In this document: in pieces, positions 1 to 10,342 of the stretch | Layout: each line of letters begins with the position of its first letter | Numbering within the stretch: position 1 is the first letter of the stretch | Source of the DNA: Ceratodon purpureus | Taxonomy: Eukaryota; Streptophyta; Bryopsida; Pseudoditrichales; Ditrichaceae | Assembly (NCBI GenBank): GCA_014871385.1 | Contig: CM026426.1 | Coordinates: 67,231,692 to 67,295,691, forward strand | Reading direction: 5' to 3' | DNA: 64,000 bases | The notes under the pieces: generated by a model | The model's database searches: none | Told to the model about the DNA's origin: nothing | Seen by the model: the letters and a program-made list of their open reading frames with translations, nothing else | Program-made: the position numbers and the translations under genes

Positions 1-277
1 ATCCGTTCAATTTCGTGCTCAGTAAAATAATGCCCATACTCAATCGGATCCCTATTTGCGATCGACATGACTTCGTAAAGGATGTGGGCTAGTTGTTTTT
101 TCACCGTCGTATTTGGAGTTCCACTGAAAGGGCAAATCTCACAACCGATTAGTATCACGAGGTACAAATCACACCGCACTAATTCGAAACTGAGCATAAA
201 TACGGCAAGTTGGGCATGGTTGAAAAGTAACGGATCTTTACAACCTATGTCAGTGGCGAACAATAACTCGGTGTGGA

Positions 278-2556
278 CTATGGAATTGGACATTGACTAC
301 GGTCAGGTATTATCAACCAGAGGTGTTCAGCTTCGAATTTATCAAGGGCTTGCATGTACAGAGTTTTACTCACGATGATAAATAAGAAGGGATCTAATAT
401 GTGAGAGAGAGGGGTTGGAAGTACGTACTCGTTTATGTCCCTCATAAAGTTGGAAATCCAACCCTGGTCGGCATTGCAATCGTTGAGAACAAAGCACGAC
501 ACCGAAATAGGTTCGCCATTGTTGTCTTGGATATGTTGCATCCAAGCAATAGCCCTCTGGTTGCCATCCCAGACATTCACATATCGACCTATGATCTGTG
601 TGTAGATGTCCTTGTTTTCAGGATCACTAAGGCAATAGCCCTTCAATCGATTGTCGAAATCCTCTGAGGCTTGCGACCATCGTTCGACATCGAGAAACTC
701 AGGATCAAGATATGGCCCAGGGTTGCCACAACACGTTATCCAAAAATTTGTACCCCAGTTGCCAATGTGAAACCCTTCGTAGACGGTCCGGATATCAGCG
801 CCCAATGGCTTCCGAACCCACCTTGTGGGCCTTAATCTACACAAGGGAATTTCGATACGTACCGGCGTAATTTTCCTGGTCTCCAAGTGTTTCTTGATGT
901 TCAGATGGCCAAACAAATTGTCCTGAAACTGCTCAAAAGATGAAACTGTCGGGTTTGGATTCACTGTTCTATCAATGGCCTCGTCGAATGGATCCTCCTC
1001 ATACATCGGTTCTATCTCTCCGTACTCGGAATCATTTGTGAAAGTGTTCTCGGCCGCTTCCTATAATAAAGCATAAATAGGCCAGTCAGAGAACATGAGA
1101 TGAAGCATGATAGGACCAACCAGCCCGTACTGTGATGCAAATCAAAGAAGCTTTTAGAAATGCACTGAGAAATCCCCCCATTTGCCTACAATCTTACCTT
1201 GACATGAGTAACCAAAATATAGAAAATACCCTTGGCTTTGTCGAGATATCGCAGGTTAAGGCAACTCAAATTTCAATAAGTGCACTCAGTTAGAATCGTA
1301 GATTGCCTAGCCGCGCCTACGCCAGTCGAGGCATACTAGTTAGACTAGCACTTACCAATACTAATTATCGCGCTTTCACAAAGGGCAGCAATGTCATCAC
1401 ATGCATAAGCTAGGGTGGCCATGTCTGTAACATATCAATTAACTATCCGGCCTAAAATTTGGGATGCGATGCGATGGCAATAGACGCAAAGAACTGAATT
1501 GGATGATCACATGACAACAGAATCAAACAAATTGGGTGATTAAAAGCAGAGAATTCCTATTGTAATACCAACATGGCGCCGGCGCCACTCATTTGGTATT
1601 GACTACGACATTTCGAGAAGTTTGTTAGAAAATGCAGAATAGACATAACCTATCCAAACCCTACTCAGCATAATCCACATAACAGATGGGGTTGTTGCCT
1701 ATGTAGTTTCCAATATGAAGATACTGGTTATTAGTGGTAGACGTCGGCCGAAACACTATGCTGCGCTAACGATGTAAGTTCTTTACACATACGTCTAAAT
1801 GACCTATAAACTTGAGGCTTGCAACCCAGAATTGTTTGCAAACATGAATGTACGAAATGGCGCCGACGCCATAGTCCGAAATCACTACAACACATGATCG
1901 GGAAAGTCTACATTTGATCTGTTTGGGAGCGAGATTAGCGGCAGAATCGGTGATAAGGACATCTCCAGTCACCGAATCGATACAATGATGTCATCGAGCC
2001 TATGGTTTGTACCCAGAGCTGGACAGTTGCACCCTATTGTCTGCAACGATTGCTGGGTTCCTACATACGCTCACCTAGAGTTGCGATCCATGGCGGAAAT
2101 TAAGGCAACCAGCTCCAAAGACAAGGCTGCAGGATGTGGATTCTATCAACAGAAGCAGTCCATGCCACCAGCGCCAATACTAAGGTCCATGCGCACTTGA
2201 ATAAAATCCGAGCAGCGGCTAGCGCTAATTGATCCACAAACAAGATAACCAGACTGCATCATAACAAGGAGAAAAGAAATTTCCGATGGAAATACCTTTG
2301 CAATGCTCTGAACCTGGGGCGGCGGATTCGGCTTCTTGCGCTTTCGAGACCCACCATTAGCACCTGAACGCTGCTTGACTCTCCCTGACTCCATTCTCCC
2401 AGCGCCGAAGAGCAAATTTGTATCCGGTGTGCTTAGGACCTTATCAAACAGGCTCGGGCCGCTAAGAGATTGTTGAAAAGTGGTGCTGCTCGGCATATTG
2501 AAGGCCTTGCGGGTGGCGGGGCGAGATCTCGGAAAACCTAACTTGTCACTGTCCAC
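278..2556 (-). CDS. Two-exon gene of unknown function, outer layer
   Basis: Exon 1 (2556-2296) starts at an ATG and encodes 87 codons of Ser/Pro/basic sequence ending in a nuclear-signal-like run SRKRKKPNPPP, then a GTATTT donor. The last exon (1060-278) follows a TTATAG acceptor, begins EAAENTFTNDSEYGEIEP and runs 260 codons to a stop. Both exon ends are in phase 0, so a simple join gives about 347 residues; other exons could lie in the 1.2-kb gap. The C-terminal part is rich in Trp, Asn and Asp (for example WGTNFWITCCGNPGPYLDPE) with no family I recognise. A TATA box and a palindrome lie upstream, as for other genes of this layer. The exon pairing is inferred; the 783-nt last exon is the firmest part. 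Confidence 0.5.
1574..1587. promoter_or_regulatory. Perfect 14-bp palindrome TGGCGCCGGCGCCA
   Basis: A perfect inverted repeat, one of eleven copies or near-copies in the outer layer. This one lies in the proposed intron of the gene at 278-2556, or upstream of its last exon if that exon is a separate gene. Confidence 0.6.
1858..1871. promoter_or_regulatory. Palindrome variant TGGCGCCGACGCCA
   Basis: The same 14-bp motif as at 1574 with one G-to-A transition, which breaks the symmetry at one position. Confidence 0.55.
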
Positions 2557-2612
2557 AGAAATTTGTGCAATTCTTTAAGTCCAGTGGATAAGTCAATGTG
2601 AAAGCCCACTTA

Positions 2613-2619
2613 ATATATA
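2613..2619 (-). promoter_or_regulatory. TATA box of the 278-2556 gene
   Basis: The minus strand reads GCCTATATATTAAG here, about 57-63 bases upstream of the ATG at 2556. The core CCTATATATT is the same as in the promoter of the gene at 48095, which supports a shared promoter type. Confidence 0.55.
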
Positions 2620-2735
2620 GGCAATACCACCGAGGCCGTTGGATTTTTTAATGTTGTCAATCTATTTCAGCCAATTTGTTGTCACGCGCAATTGGCGCAT
2701 GACTGTTGAAAAGCGCCTGTCATGGGCATTGCCAA

Positions 2736-2749
2736 TTTCGCCGGCGAAA
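2736..2749. promoter_or_regulatory. Perfect palindrome TTTCGCCGGCGAAA between divergent genes
   Basis: This 14-bp perfect inverted repeat lies about 180 bases upstream of the ATG at 2556 and about 430 bases upstream of the proposed start of the MULE gene on the other strand. It shares the GCCGGC core with the TGGCGCCGGCGCCA motif. It may serve both divergent genes; this is inferred from position only. Confidence 0.45.
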
Positions 2750-2761
2750 TGCGGCGAAGAT

Positions 2762-3175
2762 TTATGTTTCGACCGTCTTTAGTATTTCTGACAATTTCAA
2801 CAAATCTGTTAAACGATGGACAACAGTAACCTGATTAGCGTATAAGTATGCCTTACCCACCGTAAACACATATTCACATTCAGCATTGGTCGAGCGAAGG
2901 AGTTCGCAGAGCTCGAGAATTAGCATTTGACAGATTGTCTCGGATGGCGTCCCAAGGTAGTCTAGAACGCAAGTTGACATTAATTTTGGCTGCAGGCAAC
3001 GCTCAGGTAGAACTCTCCGGTTAGGGGACCTGCTTGGAACTCCCCGAAGCCGTGCTCGTACTGGCCTTCAATTTAGCGGAAGGAACAATTCACGTTAAGT
3101 GGATGGATACGGGAGGTGTTCTGAGGGGGAATTACTCAGCTCATTCAGCATCGATGCATTTTCATCTTGCCACTC
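2762..3175. other. Intergenic; no supported gene
   Basis: A 72-codon open frame on the minus strand (2980-2762) is the only candidate and has no recognisable domain, splice context or start. I see nothing else here apart from the presumed 5' region of the MULE gene. Confidence 0.4.
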
Positions 3176-3520
3176 ATGGAGTCTGGATCCTTCTACGTTC
3201 ATGGCAAGAGTAAGTAGTGGCCTGTGGCATTGGTGATTTCAGAAATTCAACCGTCAAACATCATCGAACTCGACGATTCAACATCGAACAGTGGCTTTAG
3301 TGGGAGTATAAAGTCCCATCCGCCCATGGACTCAAAAAGACCATCATACCAAAATCGGAGGGCGCTTCATTTGGAAGATTTTCCAGTTGAGCGGATTGCC
3401 GAGGAGGATTTAGACATGGCCAAGTCGACGACGCGAATTGGAAGTTTCCAAGCTGAATCATATCAGACCGGGGATATCTCAAGCTCATCTGTGGAAAGTG
3501 ATTTCCACGGTTGGCACGCC

Positions 3521-3527
3521 GGAATAC
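3521..3527 (+). repeat. Target-site duplication GGAATAC, left copy
   Basis: These seven bases recur at 6984-6990. Keeping one copy and removing what lies between joins the codons GGA ATA C to CGG GTA in frame. Confidence 0.7.
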
Positions 3528-3867
3528 TAATTCTGGTAGAAAAATGATAAAAATTAAAAAATTTTGTGTTAGGAACACGGAAGTACTACTTAGATAAATG
3601 AAACAACCGGTTAAGACGGTCGGCTGAATAAATAAGAGAACCGGAAAGTCAGCCGGGTGAGATCCGGTCGTTTGAGTCAAAGGAGAGGGAGCACCGTCCA
3701 TGTGACGGAACCCTGACACAGCGGACTTAAGGTAACCGCCGGAGGGTGCGATTCATGCAGGAAGAGTGGCTGCGACCATTAAAGCGCCGCCGGCCGCGAC
3801 CGTCCAATGATGAAAGGCTACGACCGTCCATCATGATGAGCTACAAACGGGCGGGAAGGAGTGCAGG

Positions 3868-3876
3868 TATAAAAGG
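3868..3876 (+). promoter_or_regulatory. TATA box TATAAAAGG of the CCGG element
   Basis: A canonical TATA sequence in GC-rich surroundings, about 260 bases upstream of the ATG at 4136. The transcript would start near 3900, leaving a leader of roughly 230 bases. Confidence 0.6.
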
Positions 3877-4135
3877 AGGAAGAGCAACCGTGCTAAACCT
3901 TTCTTTTGTCATTTTGTGGTGCGCTGGATCCTTGTGTTCCTCGGCGGAGTGCGCAGTTAGAGTTGTGACGGTAGGAGAGAGACGGTGAGACGGAAGTGTT
4001 TCCGTTAGTTGAGGGATTGTTGTGAGGATCGTGCGTGCAGGTGCTACCAGAGTGACAGTGAGGAGGACTTAGCAGGATGGGTAGAAAGGGAAAGAGCCGG
4101 CGGAGGAGGGACAGTTGTTGAAGGTACAACGGGTC

Positions 4136-5951
4136 ATGCCGTTGATGCCGGCAGACGACGGAGAGTGGGAGCTCCACCGGACCGCCTTAGAGGTCATGGG
4201 CTGTGCGTTACTATTGGACAAGGCGTGGGGGTGGAAACATTCCCTTCCGGCACAGGAGATCCTCGTCAAGAACCCCGACAATTGAGGAACCATCCGGGGA
4301 GAACCGGAGCAGTGGACGGCACAAGACTGGAGGGATACGTACGGCTTCTCCAACGTTGGGGAGGTCTCGGCACCGGAGGCCCGGGACTTTGTGTGGAATT
4401 ATATCACGAGGTCCGGAAACAGGAGAGAGGGGTGGGACCTGGACGACATCAAGGATCCGAGAGCCCGGAGGGTAGTAGGGTTTATGAACCCTATTTTCCA
4501 TCCGGAAAAGCCCAAACGGATCACCATCAAGTGGGCATCTATTTTCCTCGGAGCCATGGACGGTGAGTTCTCCGTAGACAGGGGCCTCATGATAAAGACG
4601 ATAGTTGACCGACAGGTAGCCAACCTCCGGAAGACCAAGAAACAGGCCACCTGCCTTCCGTCTTTCTTCGTCCACTTCTACCGTCACCGGGGGCTGTTGA
4701 ACCCTAAGGAGATCCTGGAGTATGACGAATTGAAGAGCATGCAACGGTACGCTGAACCGGAAGAGGTGTCCGATCAGGACGATGATGATGATTGTATGGA
4801 GGTAATCCCCCACGCCGGCTAAGAGACCCCGTCCCAGCTCGGAGAAGGGACAGCCGTCCGGATCACCTCGGACTCCCACCCCGACCAAGCGAAACCTGAA
4901 CACGGAAGTCTTCAAACCCACCGGACCACCGGAGCATACCGGGGACCCGTGCCAAGACTTAGTCAACCTTTCGGAGCAGGTGTCGGCGTATGCCCAGTTC
5001 CTACAGTCAACTAGGCAGCTGGAGGGCCGGTTGGCGAAGGAGGTAGTTTCCCTTACGGGCTCTAACCGGTTGGAAGAATGCCTCGTTATCCTTCGCAAGC
5101 ACCGGGACCTAGCCAGTCTACAGGCCAAGCACATTGACCAGATGGAGCAGTACCGGGAGAGGATTAACAAGCTCGAGCAGGAGGTACATGATGCCCAAAG
5201 GGACTTCAATGACGCCTGTGACCGGGCAGCCCATGCCATCTAGTCGGTTGTAGAGGTCAAGGCCACCTTAGCTCTTCCGGTGGATGTGGCCAATTAGTGC
5301 GCCGTCTACCAAGCCTTCTTGACCCGCCAACCGGATCCGGCTCGGAAGTTGATCGTGAAATTCATGCACGACCGGACGCAGGTGATGAGGGAAACTTGAT
5401 TACAGATGAGGCACTTCGTGGAGATCATCAGAGCCGGAAAGGACGGCCCGTCAAGACCACCAAAGCCACCGGCAGAGCGGGAGGAGCCCAGACCATCGGC
5501 ATCAACCATGGGACCGGCACAGGTGCTACCTTCAGCCTCTCCGGTACACTCGACCATCCGGCCAGTGCAACCGGAGCCAGAACATCCGTTGGAGGATCCT
5601 ATGCCGGATACCTTAGACAGTTTGCACAATCTGCCCACCCTGGCTGGAATTGAGACAGTTAACCCCGGAAACATCTCTTTGGAACTGGACCAAGGTCCAC
5701 CACCGGAAGACTTTGTTCCGGTACAGGGATCCCCGGAACATCTCCAGGTTGATCTCAGCGCAATTCCGGTGGCTGCACGATCTCCCTCCCCGGCGGTTCA
5801 AGCAGGACGAGCCCGGAAGGCCATCAACCACCCGGCAGCTGATACCCCGGAAGAAGGCCCCTCGCTGAAGAGGCTGAAGAAAGGAGCACAGAAGAAGGAA
5901 CGGCCGGATGGAACCCGGCACAGCCCACGGTTCGATAAGAACAAGGAGTAG
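4136..5951 (+). pseudogene. Coiled-coil protein gene of the CCGG element, broken by stops
   Basis: The ATG at 4136 opens a frame beginning MPLMPADDGEWELHRTALEV. It has an in-frame TGA at 4283-4285, continues to an acidic stretch (QDDDDDCMEV) and stops at 4820-4822. A frame one base over opens at 4806 (PTPAKRPRPSSEKG) and continues to 5951 with stops at 5241 (TAG), 5295 (TAG) and 5397 (TGA). A one-base shift at 4806-4820 joins them into a product of about 600 residues: a Trp-containing N-terminal domain, a heptad-like coiled coil around 5000-5240 (QMEQYRERINKLEQEVHDAQ), then a Pro-rich, basic tail. No zinc knuckle, protease or catalytic motif is visible. It could be a DNA-binding or capsid-like protein; I do not recognise the family. 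All four stops become CGA or CAG by one T-to-C change. Confidence 0.55.
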
Positions 5952-6983
5952 AAGTTAGGATAAGGACCGGATAAACTGGCAGCGACTAACAATGGGGCTC
6001 AAGTGCACCCGGCTGTCAATCCGGATAGATAGCGGCAGTAACTAGGAATAGAAGGCGGCCACCGGTCCGGGATTCCCGGATCCAAGATCCGGAATTTCTG
6101 GATCTCTGTTGGCCACTTGGTTGCTTTAGGATTGATAGGTTTTAGTAATTAAGCTGGACGTTTTTCCAAGGCCGGGGCCTTGTTTTGTACGCCGTTTTGT
6201 TGTTGCAATTGAGAATATACTTTTGGATTTGTTGTGTCGACCGGCTGGCTGACGGGTCCGTTACCGTAATGGTTTGTTGGTACTATTGTCTTCAGTAGTG
6301 TTCCGGAGGAGTGTTGAACAGTGGGATAGTTTGGAGAGCGCCCGGAGAGACTGGGAAGGTGTCAAGCGTCGAGTGTTGACGGTTTTCAGTCCCGGAAGGA
6401 GCCTGGAGGGGAGGAAAGACGTACTGCAGCAGGGCTGGTAGTCTTCAGGACACGGAGGGCTGTGTGTACACCAGGATCCGGAAACAGACCGGTCGCTTCC
6501 TGTAGATGGGATAAAAGCCGGATATCCTACTGCGAACCAATCTGGAAGGGAGATGATATAGTTAGGATGCTGTACAACCGTAAGGTGATGTCATTGTAGT
6601 ATGATTTCCGTATCCATAACCGGCACTGAGTAGCTATCCAGACCGGTACCTAGCCATACGGAAGGATTATTACTCCACTCTCCGGGTGGTAGATAGGAAC
6701 AGTGGGGTGTCGAGCCACTTTAAGTCACGGGACGGTGGAGAATCCAGCCACTTGAAAGGATAGACGGATCAGTGGGAACCGGCCACTAGTCTAAAAAGCC
6801 GGAAAATAGGAACGAGGCAAAAACTACCGGATCAGGCCAACCGGTCGAGAGACGGAAGACGGTTGGATTCGGGTGGTGATTTCCGTTATGATCTAAAAGG
6901 ACGAAAACTATAGGTCTTCGTGGGAACGAACACGGAGTGGTTTACTTTGGAGGGTATTTAGAGTGAATTAAGCGCCTTCCGGA
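5952..6983. other. Non-coding 3' part of the CCGG element
   Basis: There is no open frame of note. The stretch is dense in CCGG, often within ATCCGG or ACCGGT, as expected for protein-binding repeats or for methylation targets. Confidence 0.45.
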
Positions 6984-6990
6984 GGAATAC
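6984..6990 (+). repeat. Target-site duplication GGAATAC, right copy
   Basis: This is the partner of 3521-3527. The MULE reading frame resumes across it (VPRRATSSLVGESAQTP). Confidence 0.7.
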
Positions 6991-9360
6991 GGGTACCACG
7001 TCGTGCTACATCATCACTCGTGGGGGAGTCCGCACAAACGCCGATAGCACCTGCCCAGCCATGTGTTCATGATTCTGATGAGTCAGGTGGACCCCGGTGC
7101 ACGGATCGAGAGATAGGGATGAGCGAGCCGGCGACGCCGCCGAGATCGAGGTACATTCAAGTAGAGGATGAAGATTCACCGTTTCCAGCGATGTTGTCAG
7201 TTCTCCCATTGATTATGGATTTGGCCAGCAAAGGTAGCACGGGTGAGTTTGCAGCATTACCACTCGTGGAGTTTCCGTTGACAAAGTGTAGGTACTTGCC
7301 CACTGTCTATGATCATAACCATGTCTTTGAAGTTCCGCCAGTTGAAGAAGATGATGCAGTATCCACAGACGTTTTGTTTGATGGGCATCCGTGGATAAAA
7401 TTGAACAGCTACAACTCCAACATTCTCTACGCCGCTGGAATGCGCGTTAGAAAAACGTTCTATGGAGGTTCTTTCATATGTAAGAACGATAACTGCACCC
7501 ATGTCACCCTACACAAGACCCAGAATACACTCTACTGGGATGGACGCTGTTCAACGTAGCCTAAAGCTGGTCTTACCTCAAAGGAGAAGGACTGAAGGTG
7601 CTCGTTCTGCCATAATCAATGTACCTCGATTCTCTGGCTGGTTACCCATGAATCCGAGTTCTACACTCGAGCAATCGTCCACGTTGGGACACACAATCAC
7701 AAATGCCCTCCGGGTCGAAGTCGTGCAGCGTACGTCAGCATGTCGCAATCCATCAAACAGTTTCTTGATGACCAGCCGTGGCTGATGGGCGCACCAGGTT
7801 GGGTTGGTTTCCGCTGTGCCCACAAAAACTTCTTTGACCTTATCATGCAGAGCACGACCGTAGACGAGCGCGAGCTGTTGATCGAGGCAAAACTAATGGA
7901 GCTACTCGAGACTGCCCCACCTTATCAAGACAAGGAACGAGTTAAACATTTGGTAAAGAAGTTCAGGGCTGACCAAGAGCATTGCATATTTTCTCTCAAG
8001 AGGTTCTCCAGATACTGCTATATCCAGGACAGCCATTTTCCGGGGCAGTCGCATGACGGCATCCAGTTCGTATTTAAGATGTCCACGGTTGGAATTGGAA
8101 GCGGAGTGGAACTAGTCGAACGAATGACGACAGGTGATCTAAAGGATTCATTCATTATGTTCAATTATATCAAACGAGTCCACCAGTAGACGACAATGGC
8201 AGCCCATGTATATGACCACAACCTTCAGAGATTACTGACAATTGCAGTTTGCGAGATGAACCTCGAAAATACCGAAAACCAGATTAAATTTTGGGAGCTC
8301 TTGAATGAGAAGGTGCAAAGGAGAAATCCGAAACCCAAGTTTAAAGGATTCATGGTCGATGCTGCACGAGCGAATTACAATGGTGTTCGGAAAGTCTATG
8401 GCCTTTGCGGAAAGGCTAAATGGAGACTATGATGAGGAAAATACGTCTGATCCGAGTCCATCGAATCATCCTATCTTACGTACGTGCTACTTTCATTTCG
8501 TTCAAAGTATAAGGGATCACACGAACAAGTGGGTAAATGAGAAATTTCGGACTCACCACGCAGAGATGTGCAAGAGGTGGGCGGCCACCCCCACAAATGA
8601 TTTGTTTGAGGAAATTGGAATCGATTTAGAGAATTGGTGGACAGATTCTGGAGCGGTTCTTAAAGATGATGTTCGGCATATGATGGCTTGGAAGACCTGG
8701 TGGATGGCTAGACGAACGCTTTATGCCTATCACCATCTTTTGGATTAGACCTTGATCTTGAGAGCCAGGCCCTCGTACCAAGTACGAACTTATGCGAGCC
8801 AGTTCATAGCTCAATGTGGGCAACGTCCGCATGCGGTTTAAAGGTCAAGATGGACCTGTACACGGTATGTGCAAAAGACATGACAAGATCTTTACTTCAA
8901 GAGCAATTCTGCCTAGTGGCCAAGACAGCCCATCTCCGAGGATCGGGTCCTTCCAAAGCTGACCTAATGCTTCGAGTTGCTGCGCGTTCACATAAACCGG
9001 AGAGAGTAGCAATGGCAATCAAGAACGCTGTTCATGGAACACCATTTCATACCAGGGGTGTTGGATTAGAAGGGGAGAATGATTGATCGGAAAATGTTTG
9101 GGTTGAAGCCCAGTTTGGAAGGCGCAGGGCAGCAAGGTTGCACCGCCGGGATAAAGATTGCAGGACCATCCGCAAACCACTTAAGCAAATGCCACCTTCT
9201 ATGTCAAAACAAAGGCCTCCCCAATTATCAATTCCTACCTCTACACCTGCTCAGCAGCAGAGCGCATCACCACCCTCATCACATATCCATCGTGAAACTC
9301 CACCATTGCCATTTGTCCAAGACACCGACGGTGCTAGCGCTAGGACACGTAGCTACGGCT

Positions 9361-9374
9361 TGGCGCCGGCGCCA
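9361..9374. promoter_or_regulatory. Perfect palindrome TGGCGCCGGCGCCA cut off from its gene
   Basis: The motif lies 27 bases left of the terminal repeat at 9401. If the element 9401-40177 is removed, it falls about 150 bases upstream of the ATG at 40290 and about 60 bases upstream of the TATA box at 40211, the usual place for this motif in the outer layer. Confidence 0.6.
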
Positions 9375-9400
9375 TCGCAGATCCCGAGAGTGACACCAGT

Positions 9401-9440
9401 CATTAGGTGCAAAATTGGGTCACGAAAAGGCCGTGTAAGC
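9401..9440 (+). repeat. Left inverted terminal repeat (40 bp)
   Basis: It begins CATTAGGTGCAAAAT and ends GGCCGTGTAAGC. It differs from the reverse complement of 40138-40177 at one position, TGGG here against CGGG there, a CpG-to-TpG transition. Confidence 0.8.
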
Positions 9441-10249
9441 GGCACGTGAGAGAAAAAAACAGGCGCTGCCCGCGTACTTTTCGACGTGGCACAGCACATG
9501 CCACCGTGGTGCCAGCAACCGCCACGGGGGCTCGAACCAATGACCTCCGAGCGAGGCGTGTCGAGGGCACATCTACAGTGCCGGGCTGACAGCGGACTGG
9601 CGGAGCAAGGACCGGATCCCGAGCCGACTGCTCATGTCAGCAAACTTTCTGCCAGCACTTTGAACGAGGAAATTATGAGTCCGCCCACCTACCTCCCCCA
9701 CCGACGATGAGTGAGTGCCGAAGTTTTTGAACTTCGTAGGGAGAGTGAGTGCAGCCAGTAGGTGTTCGGCGCTACGGGAGAAGCGACGCACTTGGGAAAT
9801 TGGTTGCAGCCAGCAGGAGTTGGGGCTGAGAGTATTGTAGCTGATTTGGGAGAGTGGGTGTGGGTTAGTGCGAAGGGAGAGACACGTGATTGTGGAAATT
9901 CGGTGCCGGCAGCAAGAGTTAGCACTTGCTGGGAGTTGACTAGGTGATTTGGGGTTGTGGGTAATGTTCATGTAGCGAATTGTGCTTGAGTAGTCACTTG
10001 CTGAATCAAGGTGGAAGTGCGGCTTTCTTCGGTGTCAACTCGATGTGCCGTTTGCTGCCAGCGAGCTACAGAACTAGGTAATTTTTTTTTCAATATGATC
10101 AATTCCCTGTCTTGACATGATCCAAGCTTTTCTGCCTCCTGGGGGCAACGTTGTGACTAGGCATGAATTCCTCAAACTTCATCTCTGATTACAAACTCAG
10201 GATTTTCCTCTCCTCAAGTGCTTAAACTATGCAAATTTGATTTTCTCTG
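9441..10249. other. Subterminal non-coding DNA with TGCCAGC-type motifs
   Basis: There is no supported gene. The stretch holds several related words (GGTGCCAGCAACC, GCAGCCAGCAGG, GCCGGCAGCAAG, TGCTGCCAGCGAG), like those at the opposite end near 40086. They look like subterminal protein-binding repeats. Confidence 0.45.
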
Positions 10250-10260
10250 TGCTGGCAGCA
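10250..10260. promoter_or_regulatory. TGCTGGCAGCA palindrome upstream of the 10343 gene
   Basis: An 11-bp inverted repeat about 83 bases upstream of the ATG at 10343. The same word or its complement recurs at about 12080, 12452, 13168, 13380, 14120 and 14955. Copies inside the 12227-14137 gene are also coding (for example Leu-Ala-Gly-Ser-Lys). Confidence 0.45.
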
Positions 10261-10342
10261 TGTTCCCTCGCCTTGGTTGGTACGAAAGGGAGGTGTTATA
10301 GTTCATTTCTGTGTCCCCCAATACCTTGGGGTTTAGGGAAGC

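Larger units (their letters stand above)
3528..6983 (+). mobile_element. CCGG-rich nested element, 3.46 kb
   Basis: It is inserted in the MULE gene between GGAATAC duplications. Frames of the flanks agree exactly: codons start at 3521 on the left and at 6984 on the right. Composition changes sharply at the edges; CCGG occurs dozens of times inside and is sparse outside. It has a TATA box at 3868 and one long decayed gene (4136-5951), then about 1 kb of non-coding sequence. I find no inverted terminal repeats, no TG...CA ends, no terminal direct repeats, and no reverse transcriptase or integrase. It is therefore probably non-autonomous, and its class is unknown. The ends are exact only to within the seven-base duplication. 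Confidence 0.7.
3224..9086 (+). pseudogene. Decayed MULE-type transposase gene, split by a nested element
   Basis: The gene runs 3224-3527, is interrupted by the element at 3528-6983, and resumes at 6984/6991 in the same frame. In order it shows an acidic/Ser-rich N-terminus; a zinc-binding region at about 7470-7730 (CKNDNCTHVTLH, then GTHNHKCPPGRSR, as in FLYWCH/MULE proteins); and a MULE-like core with AAHVYDHNLQRLLTIAVCEM (8196), FKGFMVDAARANYNGVR (8340) and RTCYFHFVQSIRDHTNKWV (8479). Frame changes occur near 7560-7680, 8420 and 8750-8810. An in-frame TAG at 8187-8189 stands where I recall homologues having Trp before TTxAxHVYD. It would have cut and moved DNA in the nucleus; now it is inactive. 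An upstream ATG at 3176 could be joined only through an implausibly short 33-nt intron. Family assignment is by motif. Confidence 0.7.

Noticed and set aside
4009..4566. A 185-codon plus-strand frame overlapping the CCGG-element gene
   Set aside because: It is a shadow in GC-rich DNA. The overlapping frame from 4136 has better composition and continues into the coiled-coil region.
4211..5239. A 342-codon minus-strand frame in the CCGG element
   Set aside because: It is antisense to the coiled-coil gene, its residues are low-complexity Arg/Leu/Ser, and it lies on the wrong strand for the TATA box.
3560..6983. LTR retrotransposon for the CCGG element
   Set aside because: There are no matching long terminal repeats, no TG...CA ends, no recognisable primer site and no polymerase, and the duplication is 7 bases rather than the usual 4-6.
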